Assembly (NCBI RefSeq): GCF_003148685.1
Contig: NZ_QGGR01000016.1
Location: 117,008 to 181,007 of the forward strand
From: Actinoplanes xinjiangensis
Lineage (GTDB): Bacteria; Actinomycetota; Actinomycetes; Mycobacteriales; Micromonosporaceae
DNA: 64,000 nucleotides
Direction: 5' to 3'
A program made the translations under genes and the position numbers. This document shows, piece by piece, positions 16,152-25,117 of the stretch; the first letter of the stretch is position 1, and each line of letters opens with the position of its first letter. The notes below the pieces were generated by a model. The model had not been told where the DNA came from. It worked only from the letters and a program-made list of their open reading frames with translations, and searched no databases.

Positions 16152-18224
16152 GTGTTTCCGGTGACGATTGAAGGCCCACCCACCGCTCGCCAGGCGCCGA
16201 CCGAGCGCACCTTCCACGGCGATACGGTCGTCGACGAGTTCGCCTGGCTCATGGCCAAGGAGGACCCCGCGACCATCGCTCACCTGGAGGCGGAGAACGC
16301 CTGGACCGAGCAGGCGACCGCGCACCTGACGGGCCTCCGCGAGACAGTGTTCCAGGAGATCAAGGGCCGCACCCAGGAGACCGATCTCTCGGTCCCGAGC
16401 CGTAAGGGCGGGTATTGGTATTACACCCGCACCGAGGAGGGCAAGCAGTACGGGATTCACTGCCGCGTCCCGGTGCGCGCGGGCGAGACGAATCCGCCGA
16501 TGGACGCCGACAAGCCCGGTGAGCAGGTCCTTCTCGACGGCAACGAGCTGGCTGAGGGTAAGGATTTCTTCGCGCTCGGCACCTTCGACGTGAGCCCGGA
16601 CGGCAACTGGCTGGCCTTCTCGACCGACTTCGACGGTGACGAGCGGTTCACCCTGCGGGTCAAGAATCTGGTGACCGGCGAGGTGCTGGCCGACGAGGTG
16701 GCGGACGTCTTCTACGGCAGTGCCTGGTCGGCCGACGGGAGCACGCTGTTCTACATCACGGTGGACGAGGCGTGGCGGCCCTACCGGGTGTGGCGGCACA
16801 CGGTCGGTTCCACGGAAAACACGTTGATCTTCGAGGAGCCGGACGAGCGGTTCTGGGTGGGTGTCGAGCTCACCCGCAGTGAGAAGTTCATCGTCATCGA
16901 CACCCAGAGCAAGATCACCTCTGAGGTGCGGGTGATCCCGGCCGACACGCCCGATGCCGAGCCCGCCCTGATCACCGAGCGTCAGCAGGGCGTGGAGTAT
17001 TCGATCGAGCACCACGGACACCGGTTCCTGATCCTGCACAACCGGGACGCCGAGGACTTCGCGCTGTCCTGGACGTCGGTGGACAACCCGGGCGAGTGGA
17101 TCGAGATGATCCCGCACCAGCCGGGCACCCGCCTCGAGTCGGTCGACGCGTTCTCCCGGCACCTGGTCATCTCGCTGCGGCGCGACGGGCTGACCGGCCT
17201 GCGGGTGATCGCCGACGGCAGCACGGCCTCCTACGACATGGAGTTCCCCGAGCCGCTGTACAGCGTCGGCCTGGCCGGCAATCCGGAGTATGAGACGAGT
17301 TCGGTCCGGATCGCCTACACCTCGCTGATCACTCCGGACGCGGTCTACGACGTCGACCTCGTCACCCGGACGATGACGCTGCGTAAGCAGAAGCCGGTGC
17401 TCGGCGGCTACCGGCCGGACGACTACGAGCAGTTCCGCGAGTGGGCGACGGCCCCCGACGGCACCCGCGTGCCGATCTCGATCGTGACCCGTAAGGGCGT
17501 GCGGCGGGACGGTTCGGCGCCGGCACTCATCTACGGTTACGGGTCCTACGAGCACTCGATCGACCCATACTTCTCGATCGCCCGCCTCTCCCTGCTGGAC
17601 CGCGGTGTCGTCTTCGCGATCGCCCACGTCCGCGGCGGCGGCGAGATGGGTCGACAGTGGTATGAGCAGGGCAAGATGCTCGCCAAGCGCAACACGTTCA
17701 CCGACTTCGTGGCGGCGGCCGAGGCCCTGGTCCGCAGCCGCTGGACGTCCGCCGACCGCCTGGTGGCCCGCGGCGGCTCGGCCGGTGGCCTGCTGATGGG
17801 TGCGATCGCCAACATCGCCCCGGAGGCGTTCGCCGGCGTCCTCGCCGAGGTCCCGTTCGTCGACCCGCTCACCTCGATCCTCGACCCGTCACTTCCGTTG
17901 ACGGTCACCGAGTGGGAGGAGTGGGGCAACCCGATCGAGTCGGCCGAGGTCTACGCGTACATGAAGGCCTACAGCCCGTATGAGAACGTCACCAAGCAGA
18001 ACTATCCCCGGATCCTCGCGGTGACCAGCCTCAACGACACCCGGGTCCTCTATCACGAGCCGGCCAAGTGGATCGCCCGGCTGCGCGCTGTGGCCCCGGA
18101 CGGCACCTATCTACTCAAGACCGAGATGGGCGCCGGCCACGCCGGCCCGAGCGGTCGCTATGACGCCTGGAAGGAAGAGGCCTTCAACATCGCCTGGATC
18201 CTGGACGTCCTCCACCTCGCCTGA
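16152..18224 (+). CDS. ptrB: Oligopeptidase B (protease II), S9 family
   Basis: A 690-residue prolyl-oligopeptidase-family serine peptidase: an N-terminal seven-bladed propeller, then the alpha/beta-hydrolase domain from about residue 430. The catalytic triad is visible as S543 in GGSAGGLLMG, D629 in SLNDTRV and H663 in GAGHAGP. AEVPFVDPLTSILDPSLPLT and EWEEWGNP point to oligopeptidase B, which cleaves short peptides after basic residues. No signal peptide, so cytoplasmic. The GTG at 16152 follows AGGGCGG closely; GTGs at 16125 and 16161 are alternatives. Confidence 0.92.
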   Translation: MFPVTIEGPPTARQAPTERTFHGDTVVDEFAWLMAKEDPATIAHLEAENAWTEQATAHLTGLRETVFQEIKGRTQETDLSVPSRKGGYWYYTRTEEGKQYGIHCRVPVRAGETNPPMDADKPGEQVLLDGNELAEGKDFFALGTFDVSPDGNWLAFSTDFDGDERFTLRVKNLVTGEVLADEVADVFYGSAWSADGSTLFYITVDEAWRPYRVWRHTVGSTENTLIFEEPDERFWVGVELTRSEKFIVIDTQSKITSEVRVIPADTPDAEPALITERQQGVEYSIEHHGHRFLILHNRDAEDFALSWTSVDNPGEWIEMIPHQPGTRLESVDAFSRHLVISLRRDGLTGLRVIADGSTASYDMEFPEPLYSVGLAGNPEYETSSVRIAYTSLITPDAVYDVDLVTRTMTLRKQKPVLGGYRPDDYEQFREWATAPDGTRVPISIVTRKGVRRDGSAPALIYGYGSYEHSIDPYFSIARLSLLDRGVVFAIAHVRGGGEMGRQWYEQGKMLAKRNTFTDFVAAAEALVRSRWTSADRLVARGGSAGGLLMGAIANIAPEAFAGVLAEVPFVDPLTSILDPSLPLTVTEWEEWGNPIESAEVYAYMKAYSPYENVTKQNYPRILAVTSLNDTRVLYHEPAKWIARLRAVAPDGTYLLKTEMGAGHAGPSGRYDAWKEEAFNIAWILDVLHLA

Positions 18225-18304
18225 TCCGGTCCGCCGCCGCGGCAGTCGCACCCGGCGCCTGCCGCGGCGTCACGGTTTCCGGGCCTTCCGGAGATCAAGC
18301 CCGC

Positions 18305-18415
18305 TCAGGGGTACGGCCAGCCCGCCCCGCCGAACCCACCCCGTCCCGGAACTACGAGGCGATGTGCCCGCCGCACCGCATCGGCCGCGTCCGGGCTGAT
18401 GCGTACACCCGTCAT
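18305..18415 (-). CDS. Possible 36-residue peptide coupled to the ABC permease
   Basis: A short frame whose ATG overlaps the permease TGA as ATGA, the same junction that links the other genes of this operon. The product is Arg/Gly-rich and ends GRGGFGGAGWPYP. No homology is recognised and it could be chance; only the junction supports it. Confidence 0.25.
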   Translation of the reverse strand: MTGVRISPDAADAVRRAHRLVVPGRGGFGGAGWPYP

Positions 18416-19935
18416 ACGGCCCGGATCTCCTCGAGGTCGGTGCTGCCGCGGAGCACCAGCATCCCGATCCCGGCCACCACCAGCATGGTCAGGACGGTTC
18501 CGCCGCAGAGCAGCATCAGTTGTTCCCACGGCACCGGCACGGGGAGGGTCACGACCGGATCGGTCTGCACGGTCCGCGCGCAGGTGTCCGGGTCGGCGGC
18601 CGGGTCGGTGCAGGTCTCGGTCGTCCCGCCGCCGACCGTCACCTCGTGGTAAAGGGACCGGACCAGGACCAGTCCGGAGACGACGGCGAGGCCGAGTGCG
18701 GGAACCAGTGGTGCCAGGGTCTGCCACAGCAGCGTCCCGGCGAGCGTCCGGCCGGGTGTGCCGGCAGCGGTCAGTGCCGCATAGGTGCGCCGCCGGGAGA
18801 CCACGCTCTCGGCCAGCGCCACCAGCATGCCGGCCGCCGACACGGCCACGCCGGCACCGACCGCGATCAGCACCAGCCGGGTGGCGTTGACGTAGAAGGC
18901 GGCGTGCTCGGGGTCCGGCGGCATCCCGATCAGAACACTGAACCGGTCCTCCGCCCGGCCCTGGGTCACGAAGAGCGCGTGGTAACCCATGGCCGCTCCA
19001 CCGATCACCGTGGCGCCGAGGAGCGCCCCCAACGTGCGGCTGCCGTTCCACGGGTCGGCCATCATCCGCCGGCCGGCCAGCAGGGTGACCGGTCCGCGCC
19101 CGAACCGGTGCAGGAGCCAGCCGGCCGTGTAGGAGATCCACCCGGTGCCGACCACCACCCCGACCATCACCAGCGCCGCGCCGGCCAGCATCAGCGCGCC
19201 GAACACATAGCCGGACAGCACCATCCGGTCGGAGAGCCAGACGGGCACGTTGAAGAGCAGGATGCCGACGGCGATGGCGAGTCCGGGCCAGGGCCGGGGG
19301 CCGCGCCCACGCTGGCGGCGGATCACACCGAGCGGAGTGACCGCCACCCCGCGCATCATGATCAACCCAATCAGACCGGCCAGCACCGGCACCGCCAGCA
19401 GGGCCGCCACCAGTGGAACGGGGTCGGGAAACACGTCGGTGGGCAGTCTCAACGATCCGCCCGGCCCCGGCTCGTGCAGGATCCGCCGCAGACCGAGGTA
19501 GATCCCGAGACCGGCGGCCGAGCCGAGGATGCTCGCCACGATCGTCTCGGCGACCGCGATCAGGACGGCCTGACCGGGTGTGGCGCCGGCCAGCCGGATG
19601 GCGGCCAGCCGCCGGTCCCGCGCCGGTGCGCCGAGCCGGATGCACTGCCCGGCCAGTGCCAGCACCGGCAGGGTGAGCAGCAGGAGCCCGAAGATCACGC
19701 CGGGGCGCAGGCCGGGCTCGCGCAGCAGCGGGCTGGTGTAGTGCTCCGCACCGGGCGCGAGCCAGGCGGTCCCGTCCGGCTGCTCCAGCGGCTCCCCGCC
19801 CTGAACGGCGGCCACCGTGACGGCCGCGAGCATCACGGTGCCGGCGAGTGCCGCGCTCGTCCCCGTGAGCACGGTCCGCAACGTGTCCGTCCTGGTCCCC
19901 GCGGTGCTGAGCCGGAACAGGGTGGCTGGTCTCAC
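18412..19935 (-). CDS. FtsX-like ABC transporter permease
   Basis: A 507-residue integral membrane protein of the MacB/FtsX type with two FtsX-like halves. Multiple transmembrane helices are visible, for example at about 22-46, 75-100, 120-145, 165-190, 205-225, 240-275, 340-370, 385-415 and 460-490. With the ATPase encoded upstream it should form an exporter for a lipid, peptide or antibiotic-like compound. Its start overlaps the ATPase gene by 4 nt. Confidence 0.88.
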   Translation of the reverse strand: MRPATLFRLSTAGTRTDTLRTVLTGTSAALAGTVMLAAVTVAAVQGGEPLEQPDGTAWLAPGAEHYTSPLLREPGLRPGVIFGLLLLTLPVLALAGQCIRLGAPARDRRLAAIRLAGATPGQAVLIAVAETIVASILGSAAGLGIYLGLRRILHEPGPGGSLRLPTDVFPDPVPLVAALLAVPVLAGLIGLIMMRGVAVTPLGVIRRQRGRGPRPWPGLAIAVGILLFNVPVWLSDRMVLSGYVFGALMLAGAALVMVGVVVGTGWISYTAGWLLHRFGRGPVTLLAGRRMMADPWNGSRTLGALLGATVIGGAAMGYHALFVTQGRAEDRFSVLIGMPPDPEHAAFYVNATRLVLIAVGAGVAVSAAGMLVALAESVVSRRRTYAALTAAGTPGRTLAGTLLWQTLAPLVPALGLAVVSGLVLVRSLYHEVTVGGGTTETCTDPAADPDTCARTVQTDPVVTLPVPVPWEQLMLLCGGTVLTMLVVAGIGMLVLRGSTDLEEIRAV

Positions 19936-20621
19936 GGCGCTGCCACCCCCAGGCCAGTCGGGTCGACGGCGCCGTCCCGCAGCACGATCTCCCGGTCCGC
20001 ATACGCCGCGACCGGCGCCTCATGGGTGACGAGCACGACCGACGTACCCTCCTCGCGCACCGTCCGCACGATCGCCTGCATCACCTGCTCGCCGTTGAGC
20101 TGGTCGAGCGCTCCGGTGGGCTCGTCGGCGAAGAGCACCCGGGGCCGGGTCACCATGGCCCGGGCCACCGCGCATCGCTGCTGCTGCCCGCCGGACATCG
20201 CTCCGGGCATCTGGTCGGCGACGTCAGCGACGCCGAACCGGTCGAGCCAGTCGAGTGCCGCCTGCCGTGCCTCCCGCCGCCCCGAACCGGCGAGAAGCAA
20301 CGGCAGACCGACGTTCTCCGCGGCGGTCAGCTCGGGCACCATCTGCCCGAACTGGAACAGCACCCCGAACTCGGTACGCCGGAGCCGCGACCGGGCCGCC
20401 TCGGACCACGACCCGATGTCCTGATCACGGAAGATCACCGAACCGCGGTCGGCCCGCAGGATCCCGCTCAGGCAGTGCAGAAGGGTGGACTTGCCGCAGC
20501 CACTCGGGCCGGTGACCGCCACGATCTCGCCCTCGGTGACGCGCACGTCGACGCCGCGCAGCGCCGGGGTGGCGCCGTAGTCCTTGGTGATGCCGGTCGC
20601 GGTCAGCAGCGGAGTGGTCAC
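19932..20621 (-). CDS. ABC transporter ATP-binding protein, LolD/MacB type
   Basis: A 229-residue ATPase with Walker A GPSGCGKST, Q-loop, signature MSGGQQQRCAVARAM and Walker B RVLFADEPTGALD. It powers the FtsX-like permease encoded next. Four-nt overlaps on both sides tie it to the PadR gene upstream and the permease gene downstream, making a three-gene operon. Confidence 0.92.
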   Translation of the reverse strand: MTTPLLTATGITKDYGATPALRGVDVRVTEGEIVAVTGPSGCGKSTLLHCLSGILRADRGSVIFRDQDIGSWSEAARSRLRRTEFGVLFQFGQMVPELTAAENVGLPLLLAGSGRREARQAALDWLDRFGVADVADQMPGAMSGGQQQRCAVARAMVTRPRVLFADEPTGALDQLNGEQVMQAIVRTVREEGTSVVLVTHEAPVAAYADREIVLRDGAVDPTGLGVAAP

Positions 20622-21154
20622 GCGGTCACTTCCTTCTGGAGGTCGGCGACCCGGGCCAGCGTGGTCTGCAACCAGCGCAGGTCGGCGTCGAGGTGGCCGA
20701 TGGCGTAGTCGGCGGCGACGACGTCACCGACGGTGGCACCCGGGGCGGATTTGACGGCGGTCAGCTCGCGCAGGCGGGCCATGTGGGCGGCGCGCTGAGC
20801 GGCGAGGTAGTCCCGGGCCCGGTCGGCGTCGGCGGCGAGCAGGGCGACCACCACCTTGGCGAAGAGGGTGCTCGTCACGTAGGGCGCGGGCGGCTCGATC
20901 TCGGTGAGCCACTGGGCGAGCCGGTCACGGCCGGAGTGGGTCAGCGTGTACGCCGTACGCTCCGGCCCGCCGTCCTGCTCGTGGGCGGACGGCTCGACGA
21001 ACCCGTCCCGCTCCAGCCGCCCGAGCGTGGCGTAGACCTGGCCGTACGCCAGTGGTTTGGCCTGTGGCAGTCGCTCGTCGTGGGCCCGCTTGAGGTCGTA
21101 ACCGTGCCGCGGCCCACCGGCGAGCAACCCCAGAAGCACATGCGCCGTGGACAT
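20618..21154 (-). CDS. PadR-family transcriptional regulator
   Basis: A 178-residue PadR repressor. The winged helix lies at about residues 1-85 (MSTAHVLLGLLAGGPRHGYD, YGQVYATLGRLERDGFV). The C-terminal part (about 95-178) is the helical Vir_act_alpha_C dimerisation domain. It is the first gene of the operon with the ABC exporter and probably represses it. A perfect palindrome lies 9 bp upstream of the start codon and is the likely operator, so autoregulation with ligand-triggered efflux is plausible. Confidence 0.88.
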   Translation of the reverse strand: MSTAHVLLGLLAGGPRHGYDLKRAHDERLPQAKPLAYGQVYATLGRLERDGFVEPSAHEQDGGPERTAYTLTHSGRDRLAQWLTEIEPPAPYVTSTLFAKVVVALLAADADRARDYLAAQRAAHMARLRELTAVKSAPGATVGDVVAADYAIGHLDADLRWLQTTLARVADLQKEVTA

Positions 21155-21162
21155 GGCCGCTA

Positions 21163-21181
21163 CTATTCACTCAGTGAATAG
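21163..21181. promoter_or_regulatory. Palindromic operator upstream of padR
   Basis: A perfect 19-bp inverted repeat, CTATTCACT-C-AGTGAATAG, lies immediately before the PadR gene. It is AT-rich against a GC-rich background, as expected for a promoter/operator. Confidence 0.7.
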
Positions 21182-21219
21182 CTGCCGTCAAGCCGCCGCC
21201 GCGAGAGGGGGACGTGATG

Positions 21220-22752
21220 TCAGAGCGAGCGCCGCAGCGCGACGACGGCGATGTCGTCGGCCTGTTCCCGGGTCCCGGTGAGCTGGGTGAGCAGGCGCCG
21301 GCAGAAGGCGTCGAGGTCGTCCTCGACCCGGGCGGCGCCGGCCGCGAGGGCCCGCATCCCCTGGTCCAGGTCGGCGTCCCGGCGTTCGATCAGGCCGTCG
21401 GTGTAGAGCACCAGCGTCCCACCCGGCGGCAGGGTGTATTCGAGTTCGGCGCGAGGTGGCGCGGCGATACCGAGCAGCACGCCACGTGGTTCGAGATATC
21501 GCACCTCGCCGTCGACGTGCACGAGCGGCGGCAGGTGCCCGGCGCTGGCCATCCGGATCCGGCCGGTGGCCGGTTCCAGGGTGAGCAGGCAGAGAGTGGC
21601 CGACTCGGCGGGCAGGACGGTCCGCATGAATCGGTTGACCAGTTCGAGCACCGCCCCGGGCGAGTGCCCCTCGACGGCGTAGGCGCGGACGGCGTGCCGG
21701 ATCTCGGCCATCACCGTGGCGGCGTGCAGCGAGTGCCCGGCCACGTCCCCGATCGCCACCAGAAGCCGGTCGTCGAGCATGGTGAGCTCGTAGAAGTCGC
21801 CGCCCACCTCGGTCTGCGCGCCGGCCGGCTCGTAGAGGAAGGCGAGGTCGACGCCGGGCACCTCGGGCAGACGCGACTGGAGCAGGCTGCGCTGGAGGGT
21901 GACCGCGATCCGGTGTTCCTCGTCGAAGGACCGTTGCGCCTCCACGGCGGCGGCGACCGCCTGGGAGAGCTGCCGGAGGACCGGGAAACCGGGGGTCTGC
22001 GAGCTGCCGGGCACGGCGACGTAAACGGGTGGCCGGTCGATGCGCAGGCGGGCGGCGGCGACCGCGACGGTCTCGCCGGCCGGCCACTCGACGACGTCCC
22101 AGTCGCCCGGCTCGTCGCTGCGCACCAGCGATCCGACGGCCACGCGGTGCCCGGGGACGGCCCATCGGCGCACTGTCGGCGGTTTGCCCGTCGCAGCGAG
22201 GCTCTCGCCGTCGGAGGTCTCGGCGACCACCGCGACCGGACCACCGAAGATGTCGACGGCGCCTTCGGCGGCGGCCTCGAGCAGCGCGGGCAGGGTCGGC
22301 GCCGAGTTGATCGCCAGGGTGGTCTCGGCCAGCCGGACCATGCGCTCGGCGAGCAGCTCGGCGCGTTGCCGGGCCCGGTAGTAGCGGAGGACGGCCTGGG
22401 CGGTGGCGATCAGCTCGTCCGGTTCGATCGGCTCGACGAGGTAGGCGTCGGCGCCCCGGTTCAGGCCCTGGGTGCGGTCGGCGACGTCGACGGCGTGCGC
22501 GGACACGTGGATCACCGGGAGTACGCCGTACCGCGGATCGCTCTTGATCGTCTCGCAGACGTCGAATCCGCTCATGTCGGGCAGTCGCACGTCGAGGACG
22601 ACCAGGTCGAATTCGGCTTCCAGGAGGCTGGCGAGCGCCGCGCCCCCGGTCTCCGCCTCGCGCACCGTGAATCCGGCCCGACTGAGCCAGCTGACCAGCA
22701 GGTATCGCTTCGTCGGACTGTCGTCGACGACGAGGACGGTGGCCGGAGTCAT
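21220..22752 (-). CDS. Response regulator with SpoIIE-type PP2C phosphatase output
   Basis: A 510-residue RsbU-like protein. The receiver domain covers residues 1-125, with D10-D11 and phospho-acceptor D54 in VVLDVRLPDMSG. A central GAF-like segment covers about 140-270. The PP2C domain covers about 290-510 (AQTEVGGDFYELTMLDD, VAIGDVAGHSLHAATV, LYTDGLIERRD, REQADDIAVVALRR). It is the last gene of the stressosome operon. By analogy its phosphatase would dephosphorylate a STAS antagonist when the receiver is phosphorylated by the kinase encoded just upstream. Its start overlaps that gene by 4 nt. Confidence 0.9.
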   Translation of the reverse strand: MTPATVLVVDDSPTKRYLLVSWLSRAGFTVREAETGGAALASLLEAEFDLVVLDVRLPDMSGFDVCETIKSDPRYGVLPVIHVSAHAVDVADRTQGLNRGADAYLVEPIEPDELIATAQAVLRYYRARQRAELLAERMVRLAETTLAINSAPTLPALLEAAAEGAVDIFGGPVAVVAETSDGESLAATGKPPTVRRWAVPGHRVAVGSLVRSDEPGDWDVVEWPAGETVAVAAARLRIDRPPVYVAVPGSSQTPGFPVLRQLSQAVAAAVEAQRSFDEEHRIAVTLQRSLLQSRLPEVPGVDLAFLYEPAGAQTEVGGDFYELTMLDDRLLVAIGDVAGHSLHAATVMAEIRHAVRAYAVEGHSPGAVLELVNRFMRTVLPAESATLCLLTLEPATGRIRMASAGHLPPLVHVDGEVRYLEPRGVLLGIAAPPRAELEYTLPPGGTLVLYTDGLIERRDADLDQGMRALAAGAARVEDDLDAFCRRLLTQLTGTREQADDIAVVALRRSL

Positions 22753-24089
22753 GACGTCAGGGGGAGCCGGAGGGTGAAGGTGCTGCCCTTCCCCGGCGCG
22801 GAGTCGACCCGCAGGGCGCCGCCGAGGATGCCGGCGAGCCGCCGGGCATAGGGCAGGCCGAGACCGGTGCCCTTGCCGCTGACCGGCATGCTCCCCGGCA
22901 CCTGGTAGAACTCCTCGAAGATGCGTTCCTGCAGCTCGGCGGGGATGCCGAAACCGGTGTCGGCGACGACGAACTCGGCATCACCGTCGGTCCGGCGCAC
23001 GCTGAGCCGCACCGAGCCGGACTCGGTGAACTTGAGCGCGTTGGTCAGCAGGTTGCGCAGCACCTGGGCGAGCAGCACCTCGTCGGAGCGCAGGACGGGG
23101 ACACCCGGCTCCTCCACCGTGAACTCCACCTCCGGCCGGGTGGCGAGCGGGCGAAGGGTGCCGCGCAGTTGACCGAAGAGCACCTTGAGGTCGACCTCGG
23201 ACCAGGTCGGCTCGATCCGGCCGGCCTCCGCCTTGGCCAGGTCGAGCAGGCCGTTGACCAGGGTCAGCAGATCGGTTGCCGAGCCCCGGATCAGGTCGAC
23301 CTGGCGGCGCTGCTCGGCGGTGAGCTCGTCGGAGCCGGAGTCGGTCAGCAGCCGGCCGAGACCGATGATCGCGGTGACCGGGGCCCGCAGCTCGTGACTG
23401 ACATTGGCCAGGAACCGGCTCTTCGCCTCGCTGGCCGCCGCGAGCTGTGCCGATTTCTCCTCGAGCTCGGCGTACAGGGCCACCACGCCGCGGTTCGTGT
23501 CCTCCAGCTCCTGGGAGAGCTGGTTGTAGAGGGCCATCACACCGCGGTTGGTCTCCTCCAGCTCGGCGTTGAGCCGGGCCAGGTCGTCACGCTGCGCGCG
23601 CACCTCGTCGAGGGCGCCGATGAGCTGCTGGTTCTGCACAGCCAGCTCGTCCAACGGGGTACCCGGAACGTGGCGGGCCAGTCCGGCGCGGATCTCGTCC
23701 ATCCGATCGGGGGTCAGCAGCGGGGCCCCGATCGGCAACCGCCGGGCCATCCGGACGACTGTTCCCGTCCCACCATCGTCGACCTCCATCGTGTCGACCA
23801 GGCGGCCGACCTGCTGTAGCTGTTCAGCCAGCCGAGGCGCCTCCCCGGGCTCGGGGCGCGCCATGGCTACGCGGAGAGTAGGTACCCCGATCGTTTCAAC
23901 GGTGAACGTGATATCGGTGTGCCCGCCCCCGAGCAGCACGCGGCCGACCTCGCTGAGCGCGGTGGCCAGCCGGGTCTGATCCTGGGACTCCAGGCCGACC
24001 GCCTGGGCCACCTCACGCCCGATCTGTCGTACCACGAAGATGTCCTGCTCGACCCGTAGGCGCATGCGCATCAGCGGCTCGGCGGTCAT
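22749..24089 (-). CDS. Soluble histidine kinase with degenerate RsbT-like N-terminal domain
   Basis: A 446-residue kinase without membrane segments. Residues 8-115 align with RsbT-type ATPases (VRQIGREVAQAVGL, DQTRLATALSEVGRVLLGGG), but the N-box asparagine is replaced (SEVGRVLL), so this domain probably no longer hydrolyses ATP. A coiled coil follows at about 145-220 with two near-identical segments (ELEETNRGVMALY and ELEDTNRGVVALY). HisKA has H232 in NVSHELRAPVTAI and HATPase has LLTNALKFT, DTGFGI and GKGTGLGL. It probably phosphorylates the receiver-PP2C protein and may dock on the stressosome through the RsbT-like domain (inference). Confidence 0.88.
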   Translation of the reverse strand: MTAEPLMRMRLRVEQDIFVVRQIGREVAQAVGLESQDQTRLATALSEVGRVLLGGGHTDITFTVETIGVPTLRVAMARPEPGEAPRLAEQLQQVGRLVDTMEVDDGGTGTVVRMARRLPIGAPLLTPDRMDEIRAGLARHVPGTPLDELAVQNQQLIGALDEVRAQRDDLARLNAELEETNRGVMALYNQLSQELEDTNRGVVALYAELEEKSAQLAAASEAKSRFLANVSHELRAPVTAIIGLGRLLTDSGSDELTAEQRRQVDLIRGSATDLLTLVNGLLDLAKAEAGRIEPTWSEVDLKVLFGQLRGTLRPLATRPEVEFTVEEPGVPVLRSDEVLLAQVLRNLLTNALKFTESGSVRLSVRRTDGDAEFVVADTGFGIPAELQERIFEEFYQVPGSMPVSGKGTGLGLPYARRLAGILGGALRVDSAPGKGSTFTLRLPLTS

Positions 24090-25117
24090 GGAACCCGCGC
24101 GACCAGCACGCCCGCGTCGTCCCGGCGGGTTCCGGCATCACGCAGCAGCGTGGCCGCGATCACCTCGGGTGTGCGGGTGACCAGACCGGGATAGTCGGCC
24201 AGGTTCCACCGGTCGACCAGGCCGTCGGTGTGCATCACCAGGATCGCTCCGGGGGCGAAGGCGTAGTCGTACTCCCGGATCTGCCGTCGTTGATGACCGG
24301 CGATGCCGGGCATGGAGACCATGCCCCGCCGGGTTCCGTCCGGCGCGAGCACCATGCCGGAGATGTTGCCGAGACCCGCATAGCGGACCACCCCGGCCGA
24401 GGGATCCGGTTCGGCGACGGCGAGCGCGGCACCACGGGTGTGCCCGAGGGTACGGTGAAGCACCTCCACCACTTGGGCGGGCGGAACAGCCGGCGCCCGG
24501 AGGAACCCGCGCACCGCCTCCTGCGACGCCGCGGCGGCCAGGCCACCGTGCCCGAGCCCGTCGCTGAGCAGCAGCTGCCTGCGGCCGTCGATCTCGCGGA
24601 CCGCATAGGCGTCCCCGCTGACCGTCTCGCCGTGCAGCGGCCGGGTCAGCCCCGCCGCCCACCCCGCTTCGGGCACCACGTCGGGCCACACCTGCACGCT
24701 CAGCACGGTGCCCTTGCCTGGCACCGAGTGCAGGTCCCACCGGCTGGCCTGGCGCAGGATGGCGCCGAGACCGATGCCGAGGGTCCCGGCGGTGGAGTGC
24801 CCGTCGCCGATGGCATGCCCGATGTCGGCCATGCCCGGCCCGCTGTCGACCGCGATCAGCTCGACCCCGGCCTGATCGGCGATCCGCACCACGCGCACCA
24901 GGATGGTGCCCTGGTCGGCGTGCTTGGTCAGGTTTCCGGCCGCCTCGGCGGCGACGATGGAGAGGTCGGCGATGCGGCGCTCCGGCATGTCCAGCTCAGC
25001 CGCCAGGCGCTCGGCGGCCCGGCGCACGGCCGAGGCCGTCCCCGGCTCCTCCACCCGGAACCAGACCCCTCCGTCCAGGAGTCCTTCGGGTAGGGACGCC
25101 ACTGCGCCTCCGCTCAT
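24086..25117 (-). CDS. RsbT-like ATPase fused to SpoIIE/RsbX-type phosphatase
   Basis: A 343-residue protein. An N-terminal GHKL domain covers about 15-145 (AAEAAGNLTKHADQGTIL, DSGPGM, TLGIGLGAILRQ). A PP2C domain covers about 155-343 (GETVSGDAYAVREIDG, LLLSDGLGHGGLAAAAS, VMHTDGLVDRW). In stressosome operons the phosphatase at this position (RsbX) removes phosphate from RsbR and RsbS to reset the complex. The ATG at 25117 forms an ATGA overlap with rsbT; in-frame GTGs just upstream are less likely. Confidence 0.85.
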   Translation of the reverse strand: MSGGAVASLPEGLLDGGVWFRVEEPGTASAVRRAAERLAAELDMPERRIADLSIVAAEAAGNLTKHADQGTILVRVVRIADQAGVELIAVDSGPGMADIGHAIGDGHSTAGTLGIGLGAILRQASRWDLHSVPGKGTVLSVQVWPDVVPEAGWAAGLTRPLHGETVSGDAYAVREIDGRRQLLLSDGLGHGGLAAAASQEAVRGFLRAPAVPPAQVVEVLHRTLGHTRGAALAVAEPDPSAGVVRYAGLGNISGMVLAPDGTRRGMVSMPGIAGHQRRQIREYDYAFAPGAILVMHTDGLVDRWNLADYPGLVTRTPEVIAATLLRDAGTRRDDAGVLVARVP

